DNA of 64,000 nt from Heliocidaris tuberculata (GCA_025618425.1 CM046850.1:7218249-7282248), one strand, 5' to 3'; counted from the first letter of the stretch, positions 53,462-63,548 are shown. The notes: a model not told the origin generated them from the sequence alone. Numbers and translations: made by a program.

Positions 53462-53565
53462 TACATGATCCTCAGTCAAAATAAGGAAAATAAGTCGTAA
53501 ATTATATTACAAAAAGTATTTCCTGTAAAGGTTCAAGATCCTCAGTCAAAATAAGGAAAATCATA
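53387..53565. repeat. Small direct and inverted repeats
   Basis: GATCCTCAGTCAAAATAAGG with AAAAT occurs at about 53467 and 53529. TACTTTTTGTAACATGATTT with ACGACTTATA (about 53388) is inverted as AAGTCGTAAATTATATTACA with AAAAGTA (about 53491). A local rearrangement of unknown origin. Confidence 0.7.
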
Positions 53566-54044
53566 TGAAAATGTACATGAAATATAATTTCTAAGTTACT
53601 CAAGTGTTGATTGCATGATATAATATGATGTAATATTCTATAAAATAGTCTTGACAGTCTTACATAATTTGTATCTACCATTTTTAAAGATTATCCCAAA
53701 TGGAGACACATGATACAGGGTGCTTGAATAATTATCAAATTTGGTAAATCATTGAGTATAATTTATCAGAAACCGCTGGGTTGGTTATGGTCTATCGAAT
53801 ATCAAGAACCAAGCGATATGTGTCCAACAAATCAATAATTGTTTGAAATCAAAATTAAATAGATTTCTCTTTCTGAAGATTTTCAATATTTTAAATGCTG
53901 AATATGGTACATTTATGTTGCGACGTAGCCAGCTTCTTTTTTTTCAGGGGCTGGGGCTGCTTTTCACAAAATTTCCCGACAGAAATCATATTTCAGGTCT
54001 ACCGCAACCAGTGTCATTTACAGAAAAATACACGTGAGCATGTT
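53566..54044. other. Gene-free stretch
   Basis: Nothing recognised beyond a phrase CGACGTAGCCAGCTTC at 53920 that resembles a hAT-like end. Confidence 0.4.
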
Positions 54045-54155
54045 GATGATGATGAAAATGATAATAATGATAATAATAATAATAATAATAACAATAATAA
54101 TGATAATGATAATGATGATAACAACAACAGTAATAACAATAAAATAATAATAATG

Positions 54156-54219
<64 letters not shown>

Positions 54220-54226
54220 TAATAAT

Positions 54227-54258
<32 letters not shown>

Positions 54259-54268
54259 ATGATAACTG
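54045..54268. repeat. (AAT)n microsatellite with GAT/AAC variants
   Basis: About 220 bp of AAT triplets with GAT, AAC and AGT interruptions. Open frames across it are artefacts. Confidence 0.97.
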
Positions 54269-54509
54269 AAAAATGATAAATCGTAGGTAAGATAGTGATC
54301 AAAAAAATATAAGACCAATGTCATTAATATCAACTGACAATTTTTTCAATTAAATTTTATTTCCTTATTCGAAGTAATGAAGTAAAAATAATAACTTTGC
54401 ACATTATTAGGAAAAAAATATATTTTACCATCGTCGTTAGATCTCATATGCATAAGCATTCCTGTGAAATTTCATCGGTCCTCGCTGTAAATCACACAAA
54501 ATATTTTTG

Positions 54510-54590
54510 TGAATAGAATTGAATAGAACTTTATTGATCCTGAGAGTTCATAGGGCATTATGTCGTTAAAATGTCAATATTTATAATTAT
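54510..54590 (-). repeat. LINE-like 3' end, minus strand
   Basis: On the minus strand: ACGACATAATGCCCTATGAA, CTCTCAGGATCAATAAAGTT, CTATTCAATTCTATTC. The AATAAAG plus CTATT/CAATT tail is the 3' arrangement of truncated CR1/L2-like copies. Confidence 0.45.
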
Positions 54591-54639
54591 GTGTGTAATT
54601 GGGTTTTTACAGAAGTGTATGGGTACCCGATAGGATGTG

Positions 54640-54828
54640 AAAGTCACTGTGGATTGAACAGCACTGTGAGCATCTGCAAAAGGAGCCTGGCTGAATGCTC
54701 CCCGGGGAGTGGAGAAGGTGCATACATTGTGTGCGGACAAGCCATGGATCTGATGACCGGGATAATACTTTGTCTGCGAAGCGCTTGGAGACATTGTAGA
54801 TCCAAAATATTATTATTATTATTAATCA
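54640..54828 (+). mobile_element. SINE-like body with (ATT)n tail
   Basis: GGAGCCTGGCTGAATGCTCC, GGATCTGATGACCGGGATAA, CTGCGAAGCGCTTGGAGACA and TTGTAGATCCAAAATATTAT, then ATT repeats. AGCGCTTGGAGACA just before an ATT tail is a common SINE 3' end. Confidence 0.55.
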
Positions 54829-54879
54829 GCTATGATTTTTTACGTCTCTGCACCGACCTTTAACGTCACCTTTCGAATG

Positions 54880-54980
54880 ACGTAACTCACTTTCGAACCT
54901 GGGTCTGGTCAGAATCAGTTTGTAGGCGAAAACAGAGAGCTGAACGTGGGCATTACCCCTAGACCACATCTCCTTTTATA
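54880..54980 (-). mobile_element. tRNA-like SINE head with long box spacing, minus strand
   Basis: On the minus strand: AGATGTGGTCTAGGGGTAAT (box A type), then about 40 nt later CCCAGGTTCGAAAGTGAG (box B type). The spacing is longer than in a normal tRNA; an insertion or a tRNA intron relic could explain it. Confidence 0.45.
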
Positions 54981-55166
54981 TTGTATCTTTGGAACTATAT
55001 AAACACAGAAAAGAGGAGCCATCTGAAATTGACAGACAGATTTTTCCCTAATATTCTAATTTAGTTAATCTTCTGTTCGACCGATCGAGGTTAGGATATT
55101 TTCACAATTTTACAATTGAAAATGACATTTCTTTTACCATGTTCAGTTTTGTTGCATACATTACAT

Positions 55167-55401
55167 CAAGGGTTATTCCAGGATTCTGTCAAAGAAAGGG
55201 GCGCAATAATATTTCGAAAATGTTCTGACAGGCAAAGAAAGGTGAAAGGAAAAGATTATCAAAATTGTCAGGTTCCTTCGTGGTCTATAATTTGAAAAGA
55301 GGGTGGGCGTATGCATCTTTTGTGTTCTTAAGGTATTCCATGATGGTATTATGGAATATTTGGCTAGTTTTGCCCCCTCCCCCTTTCTAAATCCGCCACT
55401 G
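55167..55401. mobile_element. hAT-like element with TSD
   Basis: Flanking octamers CATTACAT (55159-55166) and CATTAAAT (55402-55409), seven of eight identical. Left end CAAGGGTTATTCCAGGATT is a diverged inverse of the right end TCTAAATCCGCCACTG. No coding content. Confidence 0.75.
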
Positions 55402-55991
55402 CATTAAATGGCCGGTATTCTTTTGGAGTCTTATCGGATTATTTCTACCTGAAGCTACCGACAAAACTCCAAACCGAGCATTAAAGGGTTCCCTCTTTTA
55501 ACTCTGCTCTTGCATTTATATAATTATATTTATTAGGCAGGGCACGGCATTAGCGGTTGCGAGAGGTCCCGGTCACAAGGGCAACCAAAATTGACCATTG
55601 GGTAACAAACATGTGGCTGCCTGATTGGACAACCCTAAAACGCCTGAAAGAAAATAGACAAAAAAATGGACGAATCGAAGAGAGGCGAGAAACAAATTCG
55701 TTTTGACCATCTGGCGATCACTGTGTAAGTGTAAGTGGTGTTGCAAAGGGTTGCTCCCCCCCCCCCCCCTCTTATTTTAGTGAAATTAAGATAGAAAGGG
55801 AAGATAGAAGAGAGGGGAAAGAAATGGTCCTGCTTTTAGCGATATCAAGAGAAAACATGAAGCTAGAAAGAGAGAGGAAAAGAAAGGGACATGGAAAGGC
55901 AAAGAGATAAATGATGAAGTGATCCTCCAGTGTTCCGACATAATTATGCTCCGGTGACAATAATTGTTTCGGGATTTTTTCCGTCAAAGGG
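55402..55991. other. Gene-free stretch
   Basis: C run at 55757-55769. The minus-strand 124-codon frame (55772-56146) overlaps the F6 element and a purine-rich patch and is not supported. Confidence 0.45.
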
Positions 55992-55995
55992 TTAA

Positions 55996-56311
55996 AGTGA
56001 CAGTAAACTGGAGCTCCTAAATAGCGCCATCTTTCCACACGATTTGATAAATGTCTGCGTACATACATACATGCGCCTCTCATTTTCCCATCATGCCCCA
56101 ATCTAGTCTGTAAAAGCTTAGAATGTACCTGCACACAGTTTTCCACAATGCCAAGTCAAAAATAAAAGCTTAAAATATAAAATTTGCCAATTATCCAAAC
56201 AATCTGGTTGTCATAATTCAAAATAAAATGCAATTGATTTTCAAATTATAATATTAATTTAGCAATCACTGTAAGATGGTGCTGTTCAAGTTCTCCCAGT
56301 TTAATCCCACT
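55996..56311 (+). mobile_element. TTAA-bounded element, family F6
   Basis: TTAA at 55992-55995 and 56312-56315. Starts AGTGACAGTAAACTGGAGCT, ends CCCAGTTTAATCCCACT; these are inverted copies over about 17 bp. The body matches 38314-38615 inverted: GCGCCATCTTTCCA, TCTCATTTTCCCATCATGCC, TAAAAGCTTAGAATGTACCT, AAAATAAAATGCAATTGATT. Confidence 0.87.
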
Positions 56312-56436
56312 TTAAGGTTGTTTTGGGGGTTGTAGGTTAAGTTCAGTGATAGAGTTAAGAACAGTGTTTGTTCCGGGGTTGAAGTTTAGAATTAGGTTAA
56401 GTGTACGAAATTACCCGCTGGAGAATTGTCTCTGGT

Positions 56437-56727
56437 ACGGGGTCCACTCGCTATTCATAAGGACCGCTATTCATAGAAAACCGCTATTCATTTAACATGC
56501 GTTATGAATAGCGGTCCTTATGAATAGTTATGAATAGTAGTCCTTATGAACGGAAGTCCTTATGAATAGCTAGGTAATTTGTCTATGGTTTGCTCGCTAT
56601 GTAGAAGGGCCGCTATTCATACTAAACCGCTTTTCATTTAGTCACGCGTTATGGATAGCGGTCCTTATGAAGAAGTGGTCCTTATGAATAGCGGTCCTTA
56701 TGACTAGCGAGGTAACCCCTCTGAAAC
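56437..56727. repeat. Foldback minisatellite array 2 (GGTCCTTATGAATAGC words)
   Basis: The left part has CGCTATTCATAAGGACCGCT, then ATTCATAGAAAACCGCTATT. The centre and right carry the inverse, ATGAATAGCGGTCCTTATGA, many times. The pattern occurs twice (56437-56570 and 56588-56727), each time with a TTTAACATGCGTTATG- or TTTAGTCACGCGTTATG-type turn in the middle, so two palindromic super-units lie in tandem. Confidence 0.88.
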
Positions 56728-57307
56728 ATGTGTTGTACAACCTACCCTCTACCTAATGCCTTGTTCTCTCACATTTTCATCGACCTTGTGAGACACAGGT
56801 GACCCCTAAATGGATGGACCTTGGCTACGCCACAGGCGTGTGTCACTGGAGAGAGCGTGAGTCAAATGTCTATAAGTCCAATACAAACGTGTTAATGTGA
56901 CGGGGGTGTTCATTTGCTTTGTATGTCTATGATTCCAAGTTTTAAGCAACCTCATTTCATTTCTCACTCCCTCTCATGCATCTTCTCATCCAAAATCACT
57001 CAAATTTGGTTGTCGGACGGTCACATATTTCAGTAATTGTCTCGTCCTACCTTTCTTGATATCACCTTAACTGTTTCATACATACCCTGCAAATGAACTT
57101 TAGTATTTCTTTAATTGCTCTGTTGTTTAGCGATCAGGCAATTATTATGACGTTTTTATGACGTATAAAGAAATGTATCAGTCAATGAACTCTTATAAAC
57201 TTTTTCCTACCCGCACTATTGCAGTTGCCTGCTGAATTCATTAGGGACTATGAAAATCTAGATGGAATTATTCTAAGAGCTATTATCCTTCAGACCGGTG
57301 GTTGCGT
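56728..57307. other. Gene-free stretch
   Basis: GGCTACGCCACAG at 56813 resembles a hAT-like right end, without a partner. No gene. Confidence 0.4.
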
Positions 57308-57597
57308 GTCGTTTTTCCGAAGGTTCATAATTTCGAAAAATAAAAAGGGGTCCATAATTCCGAAGGTTAGTAATTCCTGAAACTTATATAAGGTTCTACG
57401 AACCTTAGGAATAATGAACCCTATTTCATTTTCGGAATTATGAACCTTCGGAGTAATGCATCAGATGTTCGGAATTATGAACCCTATTGCATTTTCGGAA
57501 ATATGAACCCCCTGCTAAAAGAATTCAGTGTTTCGGAATAATGAACCATCGGAATTATAAACCTTCGGAAAAATGAACCTTCGGAAAACGACTGCCC
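57308..57597. repeat. Foldback minisatellite array 3
   Basis: Begins TTTTCCGAAGGTTCATAATT and ends ACCTTCGGAAAACG, exact inverse ends. Between them GGTTCATAATTCCGAA-type words give way to TTCGGAATTATGAACC words, with CCCTATTTCATTTTC spacers as in arrays 1 and 4. Confidence 0.87.
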
Positions 57598-57842
57598 CTC
57601 ATTTTTCATGTTATCCTCTATTTCCTTCATACTCATTAACTGTTGACCTATAGAATACCAGACAAAGTTCTTTGAGATTGATTTTATACTTTCTAGCTGT
57701 ACACAAGTTATTTTTTCAGGTGATTGGTACAATTTAAATAATAAAGCATATTTGTTTTTTAGAATGGAGACAAATACCAAAAACTAATTTTTAATATGAT
57801 ATCAGTCCTTTTCATTGATATCAATATGTTAACCCCAGGCTG

Positions 57843-58045
57843 TTATACGCTGTCGTATGTTGGTGTAGGCTCTTGACTCTCATACGAGAGGTTCTTGGTT
57901 CGATCCCTGCTCGGTGCTAATATCCTTGGGTAAGGAGTTTTAGTACCCACATTTGTCCCTCTCGGCCCAGGTGTATCAAATGGGTATCCGACAATGCTAG
58001 AATAATGATAATAACTGCATGGCCCTCTTTCTATGCACGTCATCA
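57843..58045 (+). mobile_element. tRNA-derived SINE
   Basis: GTATGTTGGTGTAGGCTCTT (box A type) and GTTCTTGGTTCGATCCCTGC (box B type) form the head. The body AATATCCTTGGGTAAGGAGT, TTTAGTACCCACATTTGTCC, GCCCAGGTGTATCAAATGGG and GAATAATGATAATAACTGCA follows. The head-to-body order is that of a normal SINE on the + strand. Confidence 0.75.
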
Positions 58046-58205
58046 GTATGCCAGATTTAGTTTTGCCTCCACTGAATGTCACTATATGGCATTGACATCA
58101 CTCGCTGCGTGCGATCCATACTGAGTAGACTCTTGTCATTAGATTTAGTGTAGACATCTGCGGGAACAAATATAAAGAGCAAACAGCAGGCGATAACACA
58201 ATTAA

Positions 58206-58562
58206 AGATTAAGTTATGTACTGGTCATGAAGTTGCATAGTGACGAAAAACTGTCTTGACTCTTGAAGTAGTTATTGGGAAAGGTTGATTATGTAGAGTT
58301 CCAAAAAAATAATTGTGTGTTGTGATGCTTTGGAGTCATCAAAATTATTTAACAAAATGAGAGTGACTCAATTCTGGGGAATTATACACACCCAAGTGAC
58401 GTCAGAATGTGGTACCCATTTTTTATGCTCTTTCTAGTTATAATTTGAATACGAAGACATCAAAAACAATCCTATTCATGTGGCATTGCTTCCCCATGGC
58501 TATAAGAGGAATGACGAGGGTCACAAATTATTGTTCACCTTTTCCACAACCTTAGCTTCAAG
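58206..58562 (+). mobile_element. Family F4 element, copy 5 (most diverged)
   Basis: TTAA at 58202-58205, then AGATTAAGTTATGTACTGGT, TTATTGGGAAAGGTTGATTA, GAGTGACTCAATTCTGGGGA and CAAAAACAATCCTATTCATG. Ends near ACAACCTTAGCTTCAAG. Contains a CRE octamer TGACGTCA at 58397-58404. Confidence 0.78.
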
Positions 58563-59188
58563 TATCGATTTTTATTTTTTATTTTTTTTTAATTTCCAAA
58601 GGATGCGTCTGTAGCGGATTCAGGGGCAGCTTACTACAATTAACCCACACCCCAATCCCGCTCCCTTCCCACCCGGAAACAAAACAAAATAAACAAAAAG
58701 AATCGCGCATATATAATGACTTTTCATTACTTCCTCAAATAGGTTTGTTATGTCAATATAAATAGTGTTTTTTTTTTTGTTCTAAGTGTCGACATTAAAA
58801 GGTAAATTCAAGGACATGTTTTCCTCGATATTTAAATGAAAAGTTTACGTTAGTGATAGAGCTTTAAAGAACTTATTACTATATACTGTACGTCATGAGT
58901 TACTTACAGTGGCTTATCTGTACCTTGGCTTCGGGGGGGGGGGGAGGCAAAAAACATACGAGCCAACAGTGATCCAGAAGAAAAAAAAAATCAGTTTTCA
59001 CGCCCTAATTTGCGTCGGAAGGGTCGGGCTGGTTGGGGGGTAGGTCATCTTATGTTTTTGCCACCCATCTATTCCTAATTTGAAAATTATGCATTTGATT
59101 TTAATAATTTTTGTTTTCCATTGTAGTGTCATTAGCAACAGCACAATAAGTCACAGAAATTTGCGAGCAAGCGAAGCGAGCGAGCATT

Positions 59189-59219
<31 letters not shown>

Positions 59220-60276
59220 GCGTTTCAATTGAAAGTGTTTCGACAGCTTTTTACATGCATGCACTATTGATTTGATTTATATGTTTCAAGGTATTTCAGA
59301 GTTTATTTCAATGATTAATATGATAGAGGTGTTCAAATTCACTCTGTTCGGCTCACGTGATCCAATATTAGCTCTACTTAAAGCTCATGTAGAGTTTTGG
59401 TAGCAAAAAGGAAATATGAAAGAAACATGTTAAATATAGTCTCATGTTGTTCTCCTTGTATCAAAAGATGTCTGTAAGAGATCATTTGGTATTCCATCTA
59501 TGATTTCTGGTGAATTTCAGTGTAAATATCTGTAAGGAATGCTTGATCACTGCCATTCTGCTAGGACCATTCCACCCCGACGGCTCCCCGTACAGCAATC
59601 TTGGGGCTTCGCATAGAGACAGTGTGTGTGCACTGTGTGTAGCTACTCATCACTGGTTTTACACGTGTGTGTACAGTGTATAGCACATGCTGCCTTTGTT
59701 GGGATTTTACGTGCCTGTCCCGGCACATAAATTAGTTTTTGCCTCTTATTTGTTTAATATTAAACTTTAGGAGGCGAAATCTTCACAGTGTCTTAGTATT
59801 GCTAGTATCTTGCTACTTATCAATAAAAATTGAAGAAATCTGACGAACAGTTTTTGAGGGCTTACCAAAACTTTACATGACCTTTAACAATAGGCCTACT
59901 GTTACGCGAGATCGCATTGCTACAAAGTTTTTGAAAATATCTCCTTAATTTATGAGGTTTTAAAAGCATATTGGTTACAATTTCCTTTGCAATGAAATGA
60001 TTCATGATGATTGAAAGAGTCGGTTATTATCATTTTTCATGGGTGAAATTTTGTCAGGGGAGGCAAATTTCCCCCTGCCATCCTACCCTACCCCCCCCCC
60101 CCTTGCCGCCCATTGAATACGTGAGTGGTGACGTACATAAACTACCAGCAAAATTATTGACATCACGTAGCAGTTTCCTTTCTAAGCACTTACACATAAA
60201 ATTATTAATATTTTTTTGTATTAAGTTATCAGTTTTTTCCATGCACATTTCTGTGGTTATATGGAGGTACTCGTTC
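58563..60276. other. Gene-free stretch with hAT-like debris
   Basis: Possible hAT-like ends at 58610 (CTGTAGCGGATTCAGGGG) and 58910 (CAGTGGCTTATCTGTACC), plus GCGAGCAAGCGAAGCGAGCG at 59163. None could be closed with a duplication. T run at 59189-59212, C run at 60091-60102. No gene. Confidence 0.45.
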
Positions 60277-60645
60277 TTTCGAAGGTTCATAATTCCGAAA
60301 CACAAAAGTGCCATACCACGGAGTTCATGATTCCGAAAAAAAGTGTGTGTGTGTATATATAAATATATAATATATATATATATATTATTCTCTCATTTTC
60401 ATTTCTCACAATTATATATATATATATATATATATATAAACGAGCATTTGTTGCATTACTTCCGAAGGTTAGTAATTCCGAAACTGAAATAGGGTTTGTA
60501 ATTCCGAAATGAAATAGGGTTCGTATTTCTGAAAATGAAATAGGGCTCGTTGTTCCAAAAATGAAATAGAGTTCATAATTCCGAAATGAGATGAATATTG
60601 TTCATAAATCCGAAGGCTCATAATTCTGAGAATGCAACAGAAACC
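60277..60645. repeat. Foldback minisatellite array 4 with (TA)n in the middle
   Basis: CGAAGGTTCATAATTCCGAA words at the left, a TA-rich centre with GT and TA repeats (60345-60440), and then CCGAAGGTTAGTAATTCCGA, GGGTTTGTAATTCCGAAATG, GGGTTCGTATTTCTGAAAAT and so on. Here most words keep one orientation, so this array is less palindromic than arrays 1 and 3. Confidence 0.83.
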
Positions 60646-60785
60646 TACGGCATTTTCAAAATTTATCCGCCCCTGCACTTACTGATACAAAATTGGTTCC
60701 ACAAAGCCTCAGCCACACGGCCAGACCGATCCCACAAATGCCGATAAACGACATTATTTAGGCCATTCGCGGCAATTTTTTGATA
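60646..60785. other. Short gene-free stretch
   Basis: Nothing recognised. Confidence 0.3.
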
Positions 60786-61150
60786 TGTTCGGTCTGTTAT
60801 AATAATAGTCACCATTGTATAGCGCCTTATACTACCTTTCTAAGCTCATTACCTGTAATTATTGTTATCCCGGTCGTTACATTCAATTGCTATTCCGCAC
60901 ATCATACCGATAACTCCTTGATCATACGGTGCAGACTCTACACTCCTCTGGGAAGCATGCAACCAGGCACGATTTTACAGACGCACACATGCTAATCCAA
61001 CCACAATGACGTTTGCAACCTACCGGTTGGAGAGGAGCAATGTAGATAAAATGCCTTGCTCAATTACATAATTGCTGCGTCGGGGATCGAAACCACAACC
61101 TTCGCATCCCTAGTCAGGTGTTTAAACCACTACGACATCTGTATTATCGG
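60786..61150 (-). mobile_element. tRNA-derived SINE, minus strand
   Basis: On the minus strand: GATGTCGTAGTGGTTTAAAC (box A type) and GTTGTGGTTTCGATCCCCGA (box B type) near 61085-61145. The body complements ATAAAATGCCTTGCTCAATT and ends in ATAAGGCGCTATACAATGGT near 60810, followed by an ATTATTATAA tail. Nearly complete. Confidence 0.7.
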
Positions 61151-61745
61151 TCTATTGTCTTTTGATGAAGAAGGTGTTATTAAAATTATGTTCGGGTCAT
61201 TATCTGCATTTCTTTTGGAAATTAGGTATCATTAATTTTCTGCTAACATCATGATCTTCGAGTTATAAGCAATATCAGAAATTGATTTTGACATCGATGT
61301 AACTAATCTTCATTTCATTATCAAGGCAGCATTGTCATAAGTCCAATGTTGGATGAATATGGAACACCCACTGTTGTCAGATTGGTGTACAGATTCCTTT
61401 ATACACGACTTTCTGCATTTCAAAGATGTTCACAATTTTGTTTAACTCAGGATCTTATAGGTGGCTCTATGGGGAAGGGGTGTAGTGTTAACATATCGGG
61501 AGAAGGCCAATGGGGTTTCCTTCCAATCAATACATGTAGATTAAGGTAGGGGAAAGTTTTGACCCCCCCCCCCCCCTCTTCCCATCTTCTGACAATCCTG
61601 GATTCGCCCCTGTCTCCTGGCAGTCATTGTAGAAGGAAGTTTGAAAGGAAAGGAAACATGCTTCAGAAGGTCTGACGCATCAGACACGATAGGGAAAAGA
61701 AGAAGTAAGCCGTGCCAACAGTATTTTTCTATGTTTTATTCTTGA
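61151..61745. other. Gene-free stretch
   Basis: C run at 61562-61576, and CCTGGATTCGCCCCTG at 61598 like a hAT right end with no matching left end. No gene. Confidence 0.4.
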
Positions 61746-62222
61746 TTATTTTCTATGGATAGACGAGTATGATTTACATGATTGTGAAGAGGTTTTATTC
61801 CCAGATTTTCTGTATGAACTATGATATTCTCCGAAACAATGCTTTATTCCATATAATACACGAGGTGTTCCTGGATGTGTGCTACGCCCCGACTGTTGAT
61901 TATTGAAGAAAGTGATACGAGGATATATTATGTTTTCACAGCTGTAGACAAATTTCGCACTGCCGTTTACATTCTGGAAACCATATTTATGTAATATTGT
62001 CTTCTTGCCTTCAAAGGTTTGTAATGGATTGAAAGAAACATTGGTACATTGTTCTTTGATGGACATGAGGGCTTTCAAAAATATTTTTTTCATTTCATCG
62101 GTCGATATGTTGCGCTGGATGATGACGTATACTTGGATGTGATTGGCTCTTCTGGAGGTCCATAATATTGTGTATTGCCTTATCCGATAAATAGTAACAT
62201 GGCTAATAAATTTTTTCCCCAC
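61746..62222 (-). CDS. Unrecognised 158-codon minus-strand ORF
   Basis: Open from 62222 down to 61746, in ordinary sequence without repeats. Residues about 30-110 look protein-like, with IQVYVIIQRNIST, alternating hydrophobic positions and cysteines in EQCTNVSF and VYSCENI, and a possible N-glycosylation site. A plausible 3' splice site (GGACCTCCAG on the minus strand) falls near residue 20-25. I recognise no family. The ORF abuts the 5' side of the SLC22-like exon on the opposite strand. An open frame of this length is not rare by chance in 64 kb of AT-rich DNA, so it is only a candidate. Confidence 0.2.
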   Translation of the reverse strand: MGKKFISHVTIYRIRQYTILWTSRRANHIQVYVIIQRNISTDEMKKIFLKALMSIKEQCTNVSFNPLQTFEGKKTILHKYGFQNVNGSAKFVYSCENIIYPRITFFNNQQSGRSTHPGTPRVLYGIKHCFGEYHSSYRKSGNKTSSQSCKSYSSIHRK

Positions 62223-62262
62223 TTGTTTCAGAGAGGAGACTCATAAGTGTTGGCGAATCAAG

Positions 62263-63512
62263 ATGGAGTTGGATGATGTTTTGCACGAGCTGAAAGACTG
62301 GGGGAAATACCAGACTATAGCATTCTTCCTCATCACCATAGCAGGAACATGGTTTCCAGCATGGCAGATATTCTCAGGGGTAAGTCGTGATAGAGGAGGA
62401 GGAGGAGAAGGACGAAGTGGAGGAGGATGAGGGGGAAGGGGAGGAGGACAGTGATCATGATCATCATGATGATGGCTTGTAAATGGTGTCCAAGCTGATG
62501 ATGATGATGATGTTGAGGATGATGATCTGATGGTGGTGGTGATTGGAAGAAAGAGGAGGAATAAGAAGAAGGAGAAGAAGAAGAAGAAGAAGAAGAAGAA
62601 GAAGAAGAAGAAGAAGAAGAAGAAGAAGAAGAAGAAGAAGAAGAAGAAGAAGAAGAAGAAGAAGAAGAAGAAGAAGAAGAAGAAGAAGAAGAAGAAGAAG
62701 AAGAAGAAGAAGAAGAAGAAGAAGAAGAAGAAGAAGAAGAAGAAGAAGAAGAAGAAGAAGAAGAAGAAGAAGAACGAATCATTAATCCTATAAGACTTTA
62801 AAGACTTGTTACAGCTCCTGCATACTATTTATTGATTGGTCTGGTCAGTAGGTAATCAGTTAACGGGCCCGTCCGTTCCATGCTGGCCTATGACCCCCGT
62901 AAGTGTTTAATTCTCGATTTTATTTTTTTCTTCTTCTTCTTCTTTTTTTCTTACTTTCTCAATTGTTGTCGTTTATTAAATCTACGGAAATTTTCATTTT
63001 TAAAGAATATTTACAGATAATATCAATGAGGGGCTTTATGTAATACAATTTTTCCCACTATTTTTTTTTAAGGGGGGGGGGGCAGGTACCAGTTCTCGTA
63101 ATTTTGTGTGTGTGTGAGTATGAGTGTGTGTGTGTTTTTATACTTTTTTTTGTATTTTGTGTTTTTGTAATCTCATGTAATTTCCGAGTAGTCGACAGTC
63201 GATCGTTATTTCGTTATAAAAACGCTATGTGGTTGGGCGGGTGTGCACCAACTTCAGCTATAATTCATTTTTTTTTTATTCCTTGTTTGTTGATAATATT
63301 TGACGTTGTGTTTGCAACGCAAAGGATCAATAAAGCACGAAATCCTTTTTTTTTTCTTTTTTTTAATAGGGTCGATTTCATCTAGGGAGTTTCTTGTACT
63401 GTAGGCAGGTTATTATTTCATTAACTTTTGTAAGATTCAATGTAAATGTATGTGTACTAAATTATTTACATTACGGTTATTCACAGCTCAATTTTCAATT
63501 CAATTTCAATTT

Positions 63513-63548
<36 letters not shown>

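Noticed and set aside
55772..56146. 124-codon minus-strand ORF
   Set aside because: Half of it lies inside the F6 transposon and the rest in a purine-rich patch; the other F6 copy does not keep the frame.
62333..62793. Poly-Ser, poly-Lys and poly-Arg frames
   Set aside because: All are frames of the (GAA)67 tract in the transporter intron.
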